A DNA stretch of 64,000 nucleotides from Abditibacteriaceae bacterium (GCA_019239895.1 JAFAZH010000025.1:62001-126000); one strand, 5' to 3'; counted from the first letter of the stretch, positions 6,602 to 16,102 are shown. Notes: generated from the sequence alone by a model not told the origin. Made by a program: numbers and translations.

Positions 6602-7330
6602 TTATTCAAACAGGCGTTGGAAACTTTCGCTAATGACGGAGTAACATTCACAGGTCGTTTTTTCTAAAGCTTCCATATCGAGCAGGGTCACGTAACCCCG
6701 TGTGTGATGAATCATTCCCGCATCCCGGAAACGGCCTAAAGCCACTGTCACCCCGGCCCGTCGCACGCCTAATAAATCTGCGACAAATTCATGAGTGATA
6801 TAAAGTTGGTCTGAGTCCACCCGATCCCGGATCATCAATAGCCAGCGGCTCAGGCGTTGATCTACGGTATGCAAGCGGTTACAGAGCGTGTTTTGCGCGC
6901 TCTGCGTCAAGAGCACCTGAATGTAGCGCAACGCCAACTCCTGGAACGCGCTACGGCGTCTGAACTCCTCCCGCAAAACATCTACAGGTATGCGCCAGCC
7001 ATTGCCCGGCACCTGCATCATAGCGCGCAGCGGGATGGCCTCTTTGCCCAAAAGAGCCGAAGCCCCGACTAATCCTTCACGCCCCACCATGCCCACTTCG
7101 ACCGCGATGCCCTGTTTGGACTCAGCCACCATAGACGCGACACCACCAGCCAGAAAATAGACATGATGCAACACCTGACCAACATCGGCCAGAATGTCAC
7201 CGTGCGGTAAGTCAACGGCGCTTAGGTGCGGCGCTAATCGCTGGTAATCAGCCTCCGGGAGAGCCGCCAGGAACCTATTGATGCGGGGCGCTTGCTGCGC
7301 AGCACTATGAGAAGAATGTAATATTACGAT
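6602..7330 (-). CDS. CRP/FNR-family transcriptional regulator, start codon unclear
   Basis: The N-terminal half is a cNMP-like sensor domain (INRFLAALPEADYQRL, LPHGDIL, HHVYFLAGGV, VGMVGREGLVG). The C-terminal half is an HTH_Crp domain (ITHEFVADLLGVRRAGVTVA). Homology reaches to about 7300, well upstream of the first in-frame GTG at 7174, which would cut the sensor domain. Between the upstream stop (7331-7333) and the homologous region no ATG, GTG or TTG is in frame. Only rare codons (ATC at 7330, ATA, or CTG at 7270) could start it. Either a rare start is used or the start has mutated. No Cys pattern for an Fe-S cluster is visible in the sensor domain. Confidence 0.75.
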   Translation of the reverse strand: MVILHSSHSAAQQAPRINRFLAALPEADYQRLAPHLSAVDLPHGDILADVGQVLHHVYFLAGGVASMVAESKQGIAVEVGMVGREGLVGASALLGKEAIPLRAMMQVPGNGWRIPVDVLREEFRRRSAFQELALRYIQVLLTQSAQNTLCNRLHTVDQRLSRWLLMIRDRVDSDQLYITHEFVADLLGVRRAGVTVALGRFRDAGMIHHTRGYVTLLDMEALEKTTCECYSVISESFQRLFE

Positions 7331-7482
7331 TCACCTTACCTTCAACCTGCTACTAAATTGGGGAGGGATGGAAGAGCACTATTTTTATTCTAACAGTTGA
7401 AACACATTTCATCTGTCGCTAAACGCACATTGGAATTTCGGGCTGGCATTGGCAAAGTTTGAGAATCCCTGCGTACCACCCC

Positions 7483-7512
7483 TTGACAAGTCAAAGCAAT
7501 AGAGCATATTAT
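7483..7512 (+). promoter_or_regulatory. Sigma-70 type promoter of the hydrolase-sdpR-sdpI operon
   Basis: TTGACA (7483-7488), 18-base spacer, TATTAT (7507-7512). The palindrome TTAGACAGTTGGCTAA (7513-7528) directly downstream is a plausible operator for the SdpR-type repressor encoded in the same operon. Confidence 0.75.
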
Positions 7513-7584
7513 TTAGACAGTTGGCTAATTATCTAATAGTTTTCCAGAAGGAGGAGAGCCAACGTAATTCAGGGAGTTAAAACA

Positions 7585-8688
7585 ATGCCATTCCTTAAAT
7601 CAGGGGCTTTTGTCTTAGCCACTCTTGCTTTAACTGTTATCGGACTGTTTATCATCCCTACACAGTCTCAGCAGGTGGCTAACACTTCAACTGCCGCAGC
7701 ACCTCTGGAACGGGAGGTTACGTTCACCAGCCAGGGCTGGGTTAAGCTGGCTGGCACTTTAACACTGCCAACTCATGCCGCAGGGGTCAAGGTGCCGGGA
7801 CTCATCTTGATTGCTGGCAGCGGGCCAACCGACCGCAACGGTAATCAGGGCGCATTACACACCGACCTATTGCAGCAAATCGCGGCGCAGCTTGCTCGCA
7901 ATGGCATCGCTACCCTACGCTATGACAAACGGGGTATTGGCGGCAGCAAGACTGACCTAAAAGACGTAAAATGGGAAGATTATGCGGCCTGGGAAGGTTT
8001 TGTGGCCGATGCCATCACAGGCTTAAGCTATCTGCAACAGCAGCCAGAGATTGATGCCGCGCGCACCGGATTCTTAGGCCATAGCGAAGGTGGCTTGCTC
8101 GCGCTGCAAGCGGCCCAGACCATCACCACTACGCACCCACCCAGCCCCCAGATGCCACGCGTTTTAGTGCTGGCTTCCACTCCAGGCCGCCCATTGGATG
8201 TTGTGGTGCGCGAACAACTGAGCAACATCTTGAAGCGCCAACACGCAACCGATGAGCAGGCTCAATTCTTCCTTGATAAAAACGACGCTATTGTGCAAGA
8301 GATTCGTCAGACCGGAGCTGTACCAAAAGATGTGCCGCCTGGATTGGCCGCGCTCTATCCGCCCTATATCGGAAAATTCTATCGCAGTCTCTTGCAAGTT
8401 GATCCACCCCAGTTGGCATCTCAGTTTCCGGGGCCAGTCCTCATCCTGCAAGGCGAAAAAGATATTCAAGTGCAAGCCGCTAAAGACGCCCCCGCCCTGG
8501 ATGCAGGTCTCAAACGCCGGACGCACGACGACCATCAACTCTTTGTAGTAACAGGAGCCAGCCATAATTTAAAGGCCGTTAAGGATGACGCTGAACCCGG
8601 CTTTGAGGGCTTGGTAGCGCCTGCTGCGCTGGATACATTAACCAGTTGGCTCCAAACCAAGTTGGCCGCTAAGAATGGGGCACAGTAA
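7585..8688 (+). CDS. Secreted alpha/beta hydrolase
   Basis: 367 residues. An N-terminal hydrophobic segment (SGAFVLATLALTVIGLFIIP) is a signal peptide or anchor. The hydrolase core has IAGSGPTDRNG, LRYDKRGIGGS and the nucleophile elbow GHSEGG (Ser at about residue 169), and a late His in GASHNLK. It resembles the serine-aminopeptidase/YqiA-like S9-type extracytoplasmic hydrolases. The substrate is unknown. It is the first gene of an operon: its stop overlaps the ATG of the SdpR gene (TAATG). It probably acts in the envelope along with SdpI. Confidence 0.88.
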   Translation: MPFLKSGAFVLATLALTVIGLFIIPTQSQQVANTSTAAAPLEREVTFTSQGWVKLAGTLTLPTHAAGVKVPGLILIAGSGPTDRNGNQGALHTDLLQQIAAQLARNGIATLRYDKRGIGGSKTDLKDVKWEDYAAWEGFVADAITGLSYLQQQPEIDAARTGFLGHSEGGLLALQAAQTITTTHPPSPQMPRVLVLASTPGRPLDVVVREQLSNILKRQHATDEQAQFFLDKNDAIVQEIRQTGAVPKDVPPGLAALYPPYIGKFYRSLLQVDPPQLASQFPGPVLILQGEKDIQVQAAKDAPALDAGLKRRTHDDHQLFVVTGASHNLKAVKDDAEPGFEGLVAPAALDTLTSWLQTKLAAKNGAQ

Positions 8689-9026
8689 TGGCGTTGGATA
8701 TTGTTTTCAAAGCCCTGGCTGACCCGACCCGACGGCGTATCTTGCAATTGCTTAACGACCGTGAAATGACCGCCGGGCAATTAGCCGAGAACTTCGACAT
8801 ATCCGCCCCTTCCATGTCGCACCACTTCAATATTCTCAAGCAAGCCGATCTTATCAGTGCGCGACGGGAGGGACAACAAATTTTTTATTCATTAAATACC
8901 ACGGTGTTCCAGGATGTAATGACGGTCATGTTCGACCTCTTTCAAAAGAACCCTGACACGGCTACAATAGCCGATTCGACAGCAGCCCTTAAAAACGACA
9001 GGACAAAGGGGAAATCCAATCCATGA
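8688..9026 (+). CDS. sdpR: SdpR-family ArsR-type autorepressor
   Basis: 112 residues. It is a winged helix with ADPTRRRILQLLNDREMTAG, the recognition region SAPSMSHHFNILKQADLI and the wing ARREGQQIFYSLN, the typical SdpR pattern without metal-binding Cys. It sits between the hydrolase gene (1-base overlap) and sdpI (4-base overlap), the same repressor-immunity pairing as in Bacillus sdpRI. It probably represses the promoter at 7483-7512. Confidence 0.88.
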   Translation: MALDIVFKALADPTRRRILQLLNDREMTAGQLAENFDISAPSMSHHFNILKQADLISARREGQQIFYSLNTTVFQDVMTVMFDLFQKNPDTATIADSTAALKNDRTKGKSNP

Positions 9027-9667
9027 AAACGACCTATGCCACTCTCACTGGTCTCTTGCTGACCGTGGCCGCTATCCTTTACGGTTTAGCTCTCGCGCCG
9101 CACCTGCCCGACCGCATTCCGACGCATTGGGACGCTTACGGTCAAGTCAATGGCTGGGGCAGTAAGCAGACTGGCCTCTTTTTAATGCCGGGTATGATGC
9201 TCTTGCTGTTGTTGCTGCTTTTCGCCCTGCCGTGGCTCTCGCCGCGCAACTTTTCAACAGCCGATTTCCACGGCACCTTCAACTATGTGATGGTGATAAC
9301 CATTGCGCTCATGGGCTATATGCACATCATAATGCTCCAGGCCGCTTTGCATCCAGACGCCAATATGAATCGAGGATTGTGGGGTGGGTTGTTCCTCTTT
9401 TTCGCCTTAACCGGTAATGTCCTGGGCAAAGTGCGCCGCAACTTCTGGATCGGCATCCGCACGCCCTGGACACTCGCCAGCGACGAGGTCTGGATCGCCA
9501 CCCACCGCCTGGCCGCCCGCCTCATGGTCGCCGGTGGCCTCATCGGAGCCTGCGCCGCCTGGCTGGGCGCACCATTTGTGTTCTGCTTCATCCTGCTCAT
9601 GCTAACCGTCCTCATCCCCGTGCCTTATTCACTGTTGATGTATAAGAAGATGGAGCCAAAGAGCTAA
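9023..9667 (+). CDS. sdpI: SdpI-family membrane protein (DUF1648)
   Basis: 214 residues with six membrane segments. The N-terminal DUF1648 region has HLPDRIPTHWDAYGQVNGWGS and the C-terminal SdpI region has GKVRRNFWIGIRTPWTL. In Bacillus, SdpI gives immunity to the SdpC toxin and signals to SdpR. No SdpC homologue is seen in this window, so here it may be a general envelope protein. The start overlaps sdpR by four bases. Confidence 0.9.
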   Translation: MKTTYATLTGLLLTVAAILYGLALAPHLPDRIPTHWDAYGQVNGWGSKQTGLFLMPGMMLLLLLLLFALPWLSPRNFSTADFHGTFNYVMVITIALMGYMHIIMLQAALHPDANMNRGLWGGLFLFFALTGNVLGKVRRNFWIGIRTPWTLASDEVWIATHRLAARLMVAGGLIGACAAWLGAPFVFCFILLMLTVLIPVPYSLLMYKKMEPKS

Positions 9668-9677
9668 ATTTTAATTT

Positions 9678-9930
9678 TAGCCACAGAACCACACAGAAGA
9701 ACACGGAAAGGAGTAGAGGAGAAAGGGAGAGGGGGAGCAGAGGAGCGTGCCGAACCCGGAGCGTGAGCGACGGGCTGACTTGATAGTTCCCCGCAACTCC
9801 TACGGAAGTCCGTCGCTTACGCTCCGGTTCGTTAGTCTTCCCTTTCTCTCATTTTCCTCTTCGCTTCTTCACCCCATACCCTGAACCCCATCCCCAATTT
9901 CCGTGCTCTTCTGTGTGGTTCTGTGGCTAA
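9678..9930. repeat. Long intergenic inverted repeat with nested second repeat
   Basis: Outer arms 9678-9709 and 9899-9930 match over 32 bases with one mismatch (core CCACAGAACCACACAGAAGA). Inside, around 9748-9780 and 9808-9836, a second inverted pair carries CGAACCCGGAGCG, the same core as the repeat at 41571. The rest of the 9668-10163 gap has only a short open frame at 9959-10141 that I do not call a gene. Confidence 0.8.
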
Positions 9931-10163
9931 TCTTTCATGAAGCTTTTTAGGGAGTACCTTGTATGCGAATGGCACGCGTTTAGGCGATAAGTTTCTGTGG
10001 GGTGAGACCAGTGCGCTGCTGCATAAAACTGGCAGGTGGTGGCAAGTATCGCTCTGGAGCTTTGCCACGGATACGGGCGTGATGGATAGGACCAGAAGTA
10101 AGTATCCGCAAGCACCCCGCGCTATCTTTCCGGGGCCGTGATAATCAGTGCATTAAGTACATT

Positions 10164-10213
10164 AAAAGCCAGAGAACGGTGGGACTTAAGAATCCCACCG
10201 TTCTCTGGCTTTT
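10164..10213. terminator. Bidirectional terminator
   Basis: A 21-base stem (AAAAGCCAGAGAACGGTGGG and its complement) with an 8-base loop, A-rich on one side and T-rich on the other. It serves the FecR-domain gene on the minus strand. Confidence 0.85.
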
Positions 10214-10236
10214 CCGTCTAAGACTATCTTTCAACC

Positions 10237-13161
10237 TTACCGGTGTCTGCCATTGCCATTATCACGACTGTTATCGTTAGATTGAGTTGACGAGCGTGTC
10301 GTATTGGCGGGAGCAGGTGCCGGGGCGGGCGCAGAGCGCACAACTGGCGGAGCCGAATAGGTGGGACGGCTTATTGGAGACTCTTGGCGAAAGACTGGTG
10401 CCTGGCTGCGCGTAACATCGGGCACACGATAAACTTCCGGCGCACGTTGCGGCGCGGGCATCCAGCGAGATTGAGCTGGGGTCGTGTCACGTCCATAACC
10501 ATAAGGCTGTCCATAGGGCTGGCGAGAACCGCCTGCGGCTGGCACATCGCGGGAAGTATCGCGTTGCGTGGGAGTTTGGTATGGCTGATAGGTGCGCGGT
10601 TGCGTAGCTGGCACTTGCACCGGAGCCGAGGGACGCTGCCAGGACGGTTGCCCACTTTGATTGGGGACGCGGTTGGTGCCACGCGTCGGGTCTATGGGAC
10701 GCGTCGGCGGGAGATCAAGCGTTGGGTCTTGCCGCGCCCGACGGACTGTATCGGGGATGCCGCTGGCCCCCGTGCGAGATGTCCCTTGTGGCAACTGTGG
10801 GATGCGCGATGGCAGCACTGTTACCGGATTCCCGCTGCCCCGGTTAGGAGCTTCATACGGGTTAGCCTGCGGCACATTCGTTTGCGGGCGTGTCACATCT
10901 GAATTGGGACGCTCAATACCAGCAGGCATTCCTAAGCCTTCACGGGCATGGCGGGCCGCATCCACAGCGGGACTGGTGATACCAGTGGCATTATCCGGTG
11001 TAGCAGGCCGCGTCACGGGACGGCGGGTTCCGCTTCCAATGGTATCCGGCCCATTAACACGATTGGGCCGCGTGCCCACTGGCACGGATGGTTGTCGGGT
11101 TGGCAGGTCGGGAATTTGACTGGCCACGTTCGGTTCACTGTTTGGCCCGGTATGTCGGCCTGGCAAGCCAACAGGAGCCGGACGATGGCCAGTATCGGGA
11201 TTAACAGCGGGATTACCAATGGGTCGCCCACTGCGTCCCGGCAATGTATTACCGGGCAGCGAATTAACAGGTGCGGTTCTCACACCACCGTTGGCTCCAA
11301 GAGCATTTGTAGTTCCATTCGGGAAATGAGGCCGCGCAAGCGGGCCAGAGACCCGTGCGATATTGGGTTGAAGCGGCATCCGAAAGACTGGACGGCTTGA
11401 AACCGTTTGCGGCGGTTGCACATTATGCTCAAAGGTGCGCGATGGCGTCGTAGCTAATGTCGTGGGCCGCACTGCAATTGGCCCGGCAATAGGGCCATGT
11501 CCAACACGCGGTGCGCCAATGGGTCGCCCATGCGTAAAGATGTCGGTCGTGCCGCGCGGTACTGGCTCATAGCGCCCGCGTCCGCCAAAGGCACTAATGG
11601 TTGCCACCGATACGCCACCCGCTGTCCGCGCATTATACGGAATAAAGGGATGGGTTAAATACGTGTTAGTCGTGTGCGTATTGATCACGGTAGTGGGGCT
11701 ATTATATACATTCGTGATATTGGTGATGTTTGTCACGCGATTGACATAGGTCGTGTTCCACGGACGCGGCACGCAAACTCCGCCCCCCGTTGGATAATAA
11801 ACCGCCGCGCTACCAATCGAGAAGAAGGCTGACCAGTGGCGACTGCGGAAACCAATGTTCAGGAAAGATGGATAGGACACTTCAAACGGCGCGAGTGGGC
11901 ACCAGCCAACAGAGCCATTATATTCACAGAAGTTGACCACCGCCGGGCACCAGTATTGATTGACCGGGCCAGGCACCCACGCCCAACCATAGGGGCGGTT
12001 AATCCAGGTGCCATAGTGGTAAGGTGCCCAACCCCACGGCTCACTGGAAACCCATGTCCAGCCAAAGGGAGAGACCCAAGTCCAATTGCCATAGTAATAA
12101 GGACGCCAATCGGCACCCGTGACGCGGGGGCACCACACATGGCCATAGCGGTCATCATTGTGCCAGTCGCCATAATCATCTAAGTTGTCACAAACAATAC
12201 CGACGTTCTCCGGCACATAATGCCGTGAAGGGCGGTCTGCGGCCCGGTTTAGCCAGCGATCTCGATCATCGTTCCAGCGTTCCCAGGTGTCACGGGCTGG
12301 CAAAAGCCCAGGCAAGTAAGGCGCATCAGCATCGCGCAGTCGGAGGTAACTGGGAGCATGGAGCGTTGTCTTGCCCTGGCTGCCCTCAATGGTCACTTGC
12401 CCTTCTTTGACAGCGACTTCCACCGCACTATCGGCACCAATACCCGCCCCCATGCGAAGGCTGGCCGGGCCAACAGACTTAGCAGAAATAAACGGCGCAT
12501 CCACCTGATAAATAGAATGCTCATGGCGCAGCCGCAAGGAAATCAGTCCGGCATTTAACTTAATCTCGGTGAACTCGCCATCGGCATCGCTATAAAGCGT
12601 TTGCAGTGTTACCAGAGCATCGGTGCCCAGGCGCAGCAAGCTACCATCATCAAATTGAATCTCGGCGCGTCCACCACCAGTGACCCATAGTTGCGCTCCC
12701 TGACGAATGGGTAGGTTGACCGTGGCCGTTGACCAATCGCTATTATCATCCGCGCGCCACGTTACATTGCCGCTGACATAAGTGAAGCGGGCTAAGCGCA
12801 CTGGGCCATCGTTGGCGTTATTGGCAGTGGCACTCGTTGGGGCAGCACTATTAGCCGCGCCTTCTTGCACAGCATAGTTGCTACTGTCGCCGGTGTTGTC
12901 ACTGGTATAAGCAGCCAGCTTGCCATCTTGACTGGCCGAGTCTTCGGTGTTGGTATCAGCAGGCGGGCTGTCCTGCACGCTATAACTACCGCCCTCATCA
13001 TTCGTTGGCGGCGGAGTTCCATTCTCGTCGTCCTGGGCACGAGCAAAGGTGTTCGAGAAGAGACCGACACTTAACAGTAAGCAGCAGGTCATTAAAACCG
13101 ACCTGAAACTTCTTCGCCTTGATTTTTGGCGAGTGGACTTCAAAAAACGTATGGACTCCAT
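10237..13161 (-). CDS. Secreted FecR-domain / DUF6600 protein with Pro-rich tail
   Basis: 974 residues from the ATG at 13161, which has AGGAGG six bases upstream (an in-frame start at 13203 lacks it). It has a basic N-terminus and signal peptide (LMTCCLLLSVGLFSNTFARA), a linker rich in Asp and Ser, and then a FecR domain (residues ~120-270; VTWRADDNSDWSTA, QGAQLWVTGGGRAEIQFDDG). DUF6600 follows (residues ~310-430; many Trp and Tyr, PYYYGNWTWVSPFGWTW). The last ~500 residues are a low-complexity Pro/Arg/Thr-rich tail. Such proteins occur in Acidobacteria and Armatimonadota with unknown function. The FecR domain here is not next to a sigma factor, so surface structural or polysaccharide binding is more likely than signalling. 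Confidence 0.85.
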   Translation of the reverse strand: MESIRFLKSTRQKSRRRSFRSVLMTCCLLLSVGLFSNTFARAQDDENGTPPPTNDEGGSYSVQDSPPADTNTEDSASQDGKLAAYTSDNTGDSSNYAVQEGAANSAAPTSATANNANDGPVRLARFTYVSGNVTWRADDNSDWSTATVNLPIRQGAQLWVTGGGRAEIQFDDGSLLRLGTDALVTLQTLYSDADGEFTEIKLNAGLISLRLRHEHSIYQVDAPFISAKSVGPASLRMGAGIGADSAVEVAVKEGQVTIEGSQGKTTLHAPSYLRLRDADAPYLPGLLPARDTWERWNDDRDRWLNRAADRPSRHYVPENVGIVCDNLDDYGDWHNDDRYGHVWCPRVTGADWRPYYYGNWTWVSPFGWTWVSSEPWGWAPYHYGTWINRPYGWAWVPGPVNQYWCPAVVNFCEYNGSVGWCPLAPFEVSYPSFLNIGFRSRHWSAFFSIGSAAVYYPTGGGVCVPRPWNTTYVNRVTNITNITNVYNSPTTVINTHTTNTYLTHPFIPYNARTAGGVSVATISAFGGRGRYEPVPRGTTDIFTHGRPIGAPRVGHGPIAGPIAVRPTTLATTPSRTFEHNVQPPQTVSSRPVFRMPLQPNIARVSGPLARPHFPNGTTNALGANGGVRTAPVNSLPGNTLPGRSGRPIGNPAVNPDTGHRPAPVGLPGRHTGPNSEPNVASQIPDLPTRQPSVPVGTRPNRVNGPDTIGSGTRRPVTRPATPDNATGITSPAVDAARHAREGLGMPAGIERPNSDVTRPQTNVPQANPYEAPNRGSGNPVTVLPSRIPQLPQGTSRTGASGIPDTVRRARQDPTLDLPPTRPIDPTRGTNRVPNQSGQPSWQRPSAPVQVPATQPRTYQPYQTPTQRDTSRDVPAAGGSRQPYGQPYGYGRDTTPAQSRWMPAPQRAPEVYRVPDVTRSQAPVFRQESPISRPTYSAPPVVRSAPAPAPAPANTTRSSTQSNDNSRDNGNGRHR

Positions 13162-13235
13162 AAGAAACCTCCTGCAAGCCCAGTGGGGATAAAGAATCGG
13201 CATCTGAGTGGGGCGTGCGACACTCTAGTGATGCG

Positions 13236-13310
13236 ACGCAGACGCTACCTTCTGGGAGAAGTTCAAAAGATTTTAAGCACAGGAAAAAGACGCCCAGCAC
13301 CCGTCTGCGT
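13236..13310 (-). promoter_or_regulatory. Leader stem upstream of the FecR-domain gene
   Basis: ACGCAGACG (13236-13244) and CGTCTGCGT (13302-13310) are complementary over nine bases in the 182-base gap before the FecR-domain gene. It may be a 5' UTR structure or a weak terminator of the preceding gene. I could not match it to a riboswitch class. Confidence 0.3.
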
Positions 13311-13343
13311 TGCCAGCATTAAACAGCCATAATGCGCCAAAAT

Positions 13344-13691
13344 TTAAGCAGCCCCTTTCTCATATACTGTCTCTCCAGGAGGGTAACAAATTAGCTCAAT
13401 CACATTACCCTGAGCATCATTGACATAAATACTCGTTGTGCCGTCACGATGTCTGTCAATGGGCTTACCCACCCGTTCAGCAGCACGCGCTAAGGCTGCC
13501 TCGTCCACGCGCAACGCAACGTGCGGTGGGTGCTGTGTGGGGGTGACTAAAGCCAGTTTACCCTGTCCCAAACGTAAGAAGGCCCACGTTGTATCCTGGT
13601 ACAGCAACTCCGCCTCAAAATGCTCGACATAAAACGCCACACTGCCTGCTATATCCAACGTTTGTATTGCTACATGATCCAACTCAAACAT
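13344..13691 (-). CDS. VOC/glyoxalase-fold protein
   Basis: 115 residues with the two-module beta-alpha-beta-beta-beta pattern of the vicinal oxygen chelate superfamily: FELDHVAIQTLDI (His ligand), AELLYQDTTWAFLRLG, PHVALRVDE (His) and YVNDAQGNVIELICY (Glu). These are the metal-ligand positions of glyoxalase I and related dioxygenases. The exact reaction cannot be told. It is upstream of the FecR gene on the same strand, 182 bases away. Confidence 0.85.
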   Translation of the reverse strand: MFELDHVAIQTLDIAGSVAFYVEHFEAELLYQDTTWAFLRLGQGKLALVTPTQHPPHVALRVDEAALARAAERVGKPIDRHRDGTTSIYVNDAQGNVIELICYPPGETVYEKGAA

Positions 13692-13755
13692 TCATAACTC
13701 CGTGTATAATTCCGTGCTTGTCTGCTGATTCTCAGTCGCTAATGAACAGCAAGGG

Positions 13756-13859
13756 TGTCATTCCGAGCGGAGCAAAGCGGAGTCGAGGAATCTTTTATGG
13801 TGGCTGATGTGTTTAAAGCAAGATTTCTCGACTACGCTATCGCTTCGCAAGCAATGACA
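13756..13859. repeat. Dispersed imperfect inverted repeat
   Basis: It starts TGTCATTCCGAGCGGAGC and ends with a degenerate complement finishing AATGACA, with GAGTCGAGGAATCTT and AGATTTCTCGACT inside. It is the same family as 15958-16068. The remaining part of the 13692-14009 gap is AT-rich with no gene. Confidence 0.75.
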
Positions 13860-14009
13860 AACAATGAAGGTCGCACTTTGAGTTAGCTACCCAATAAAAT
13901 TACTTCTCATGACACTTGCTAAAACTCCCATTAATTGATAATATCAAAATATCAATTAAAATAAGTAGCACTGAACTCCACAACACATTATATTTAATGT
14001 GGCTTTTCA

Positions 14010-15914
14010 ATGAGGTTTAGCAACGCACCCCGTAAGTCCATCTTACATTCGCCCCCCAAGATCATCGCAATCGTTTTGTTATTGACCGCCAGCGGTTTAG
14101 GCTGGCGTTATTTGCATAAGAGTTCATCTGGCACCCTGGCGACGCTGCTGCCGGGGGTGCCTGGCGCGGCTTCGGTGCCAGCCTTTAACGGCCCGACCGA
14201 AGATTGCGATGTCCTTGTCGTTGGCGGCACGCCTTCTGGCATCGCCGCCGCCTTAGCAGCGGCACGGCGCGGGGCAACGGTCACTCTCATAGAACCGCGC
14301 CGCTATTTGGGCGGCGACATCGTTTACGCTATGCTCAATATGTTCGATATTCCGGTGCGCCCTGGGGTGCCTGCCCCCGTGCATGGCATTTTTGCGGAGT
14401 TCTTCGAGCAACTGGGCATCACCTTCGATATTGATAAGTCCCGCCATCTCTTTGAAGATACCCTGGCTGCCGAGCCTAAGATACGCCGCTATATGCGCAC
14501 TAAAGTGGTGCGGATCATTAAAGACAATGATAGGGTAACGGGCGTCATCGTCAGCACCGATACAATGCCCCTGCCTGAGTCAAAACCTGTTGGGACGAAG
14601 CCGATAGAGGCCACACCCGCCGCATCGCCTCATAGCACGCCTGATGCTACGCCAACGACAAAGCCTACGCCAATTAGCACAGTAGCGAACCATGCTCATA
14701 GCAGCACGCCTTCATCGTCTCACACGGCAACACCTGTCGAACGTCTTATTCATGTGAAAGTTGTGGTAGATGCCACCAATGATGCCAACTTTGCGGCCCA
14801 GGCCGGAGCAGGCTATTATATTGGGCGCGAGACTGCTAACCCGGATAAGAAGATGCAGGCGGCGGGCTTGCTGTTTTCGGTAGCGGGCGTGAACTGGGAA
14901 GCCGTGCGTGATTATGTCAAGACCAATCGCCTGATTAAAGCCAAAGTGCTGCCCAATGGCCATTTGTTTCCCGGTGATGCTGTGCCCCTTTCACCTTACA
15001 AAGAGGCACTGGAAAAACTGAACCCCGAAAAAGTGCTGCAAGGCCATCCAGCCAGTGTGATTAAGTCGCAGTTCGCTGAGCAGAAGGCGATTACGCTCAA
15101 CCAAAAGCTGGATACCAGCAAGTTCAAAACTGTTCCGGCCTGGGAACACTTGGGCGGCACGCACGGCAACTACGCCTGGGAACGCGGCGAAACCGTTAAG
15201 AAATACCAGCCCCACGGCAAAGATATTGAGCTGTTGTCCATTAACTTCGGGCGTCAAACCGACGGCACCATCGTGTTGAATACCCTCAACATTTTGAATG
15301 TTAATGGCACCGATCAGAATTCTATCAAGCATGGCTGGAATGAAGGCGTGCATGAGTTGCCCTATTTACTCGCCTATCTGCGCAAAGCTGTACCGGGTTT
15401 TGCGCACGCACGGTTGGCTAAAGTCGCGCCCGAACTCTACATTCGTGAAACGCGCCATATTCATGGCTATTACACCCTTAAAGTAGATGACGTGCGCTCG
15501 CAGACTCGCTTCTTCGACCGGATTGCAATGGTTTCCTATCCACTTGATCTGCATCCTTACGAAAAGGGCAAACTCAACCCCTACGAGCCACGCCGCTACT
15601 ATTACACCCTTCCCCTGCGCAGCCTGGTGACACGGAAGATTAATGGTGTCTTCGTCGCCTCACGCAGCTTCTCCGCCACCTATTCGGCTGCCGGTTCAGC
15701 GCGAGTGATTCCCGTCACAATGGCCGCCGGGGAAGCTGCCGGGGCCGCCGCTTTTCTCTGCGTGCAGGAGAACATCACACCCCACGATATTATGCGCAAC
15801 TCCAAGTGGGCTAAAATGGTTCAGACATCGCTCCGCGAAGGCGGGGCAGATGTCGGAGACACCTATCCTGGCCAGCAGAAACCTAAAAAGATTACTTCTT
15901 CTAAAGACCGTTAG
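14010..15914 (+). CDS. Secreted or anchored FAD-dependent oxidoreductase
   Basis: 634 residues. A signal peptide or anchor (IIAIVLLLTASGLGWRYL) is followed by a Rossmann FAD-binding motif (DVLVVGGTPSGIAAALAAAR) and the RRYLGGD motif. This matches the FAD_oxidored family (PF12831) common near carbohydrate genes. A Pro/Thr/Ser-rich low-complexity insert at residues ~190-245 interrupts the domain and includes repeated SSTPSSSHTAT-like stretches. The C-terminus has the second FAD contact (VFVASRSFSATYSAAGSARV). The substrate is unknown. It is flanked by repeat elements on both sides. Confidence 0.85.
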   Translation: MRFSNAPRKSILHSPPKIIAIVLLLTASGLGWRYLHKSSSGTLATLLPGVPGAASVPAFNGPTEDCDVLVVGGTPSGIAAALAAARRGATVTLIEPRRYLGGDIVYAMLNMFDIPVRPGVPAPVHGIFAEFFEQLGITFDIDKSRHLFEDTLAAEPKIRRYMRTKVVRIIKDNDRVTGVIVSTDTMPLPESKPVGTKPIEATPAASPHSTPDATPTTKPTPISTVANHAHSSTPSSSHTATPVERLIHVKVVVDATNDANFAAQAGAGYYIGRETANPDKKMQAAGLLFSVAGVNWEAVRDYVKTNRLIKAKVLPNGHLFPGDAVPLSPYKEALEKLNPEKVLQGHPASVIKSQFAEQKAITLNQKLDTSKFKTVPAWEHLGGTHGNYAWERGETVKKYQPHGKDIELLSINFGRQTDGTIVLNTLNILNVNGTDQNSIKHGWNEGVHELPYLLAYLRKAVPGFAHARLAKVAPELYIRETRHIHGYYTLKVDDVRSQTRFFDRIAMVSYPLDLHPYEKGKLNPYEPRRYYYTLPLRSLVTRKINGVFVASRSFSATYSAAGSARVIPVTMAAGEAAGAAAFLCVQENITPHDIMRNSKWAKMVQTSLREGGADVGDTYPGQQKPKKITSSKDR

Positions 15915-15957
15915 TAGAAAAGATAGTAAACAAACCCAAGTTGTTACCAGAGAGGAT

Positions 15958-16068
15958 TGTCATTTCGAGCGGAGCGACCACAGGGAGCGCAGTCGAGAAA
16001 TCTTGTTGGCAGGGCAGGAAGACACTACTAAGATTCCTCGACTCCATTGCACTTCGCTCGGAATGACA
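15958..16068. repeat. Dispersed imperfect inverted repeat
   Basis: It starts TGTCATTTCGAGCGGAGCG and ends CGCTCGGAATGACA, with GCAGTCGAGAAATCTTG and AGATTCCTCGACT inside. It is the same family as 13756-13859 and related to 4169-4256. Confidence 0.8.
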
Positions 16069-16102
16069 CGTTTTCTACAGTAGCAACTGGGGTTAAACAA
16101 CG

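Noticed and set aside
9959..10141. Possible 60-codon gene from a TTG
   Set aside because: No Shine-Dalgarno, no recognised homology, composition like noncoding DNA next to a repeat. Kept as noncoding.
13162..13343. c-di-GMP or other riboswitch before the FecR gene
   Set aside because: The 9-bp stem is real, but the conserved core of known classes cannot be placed.
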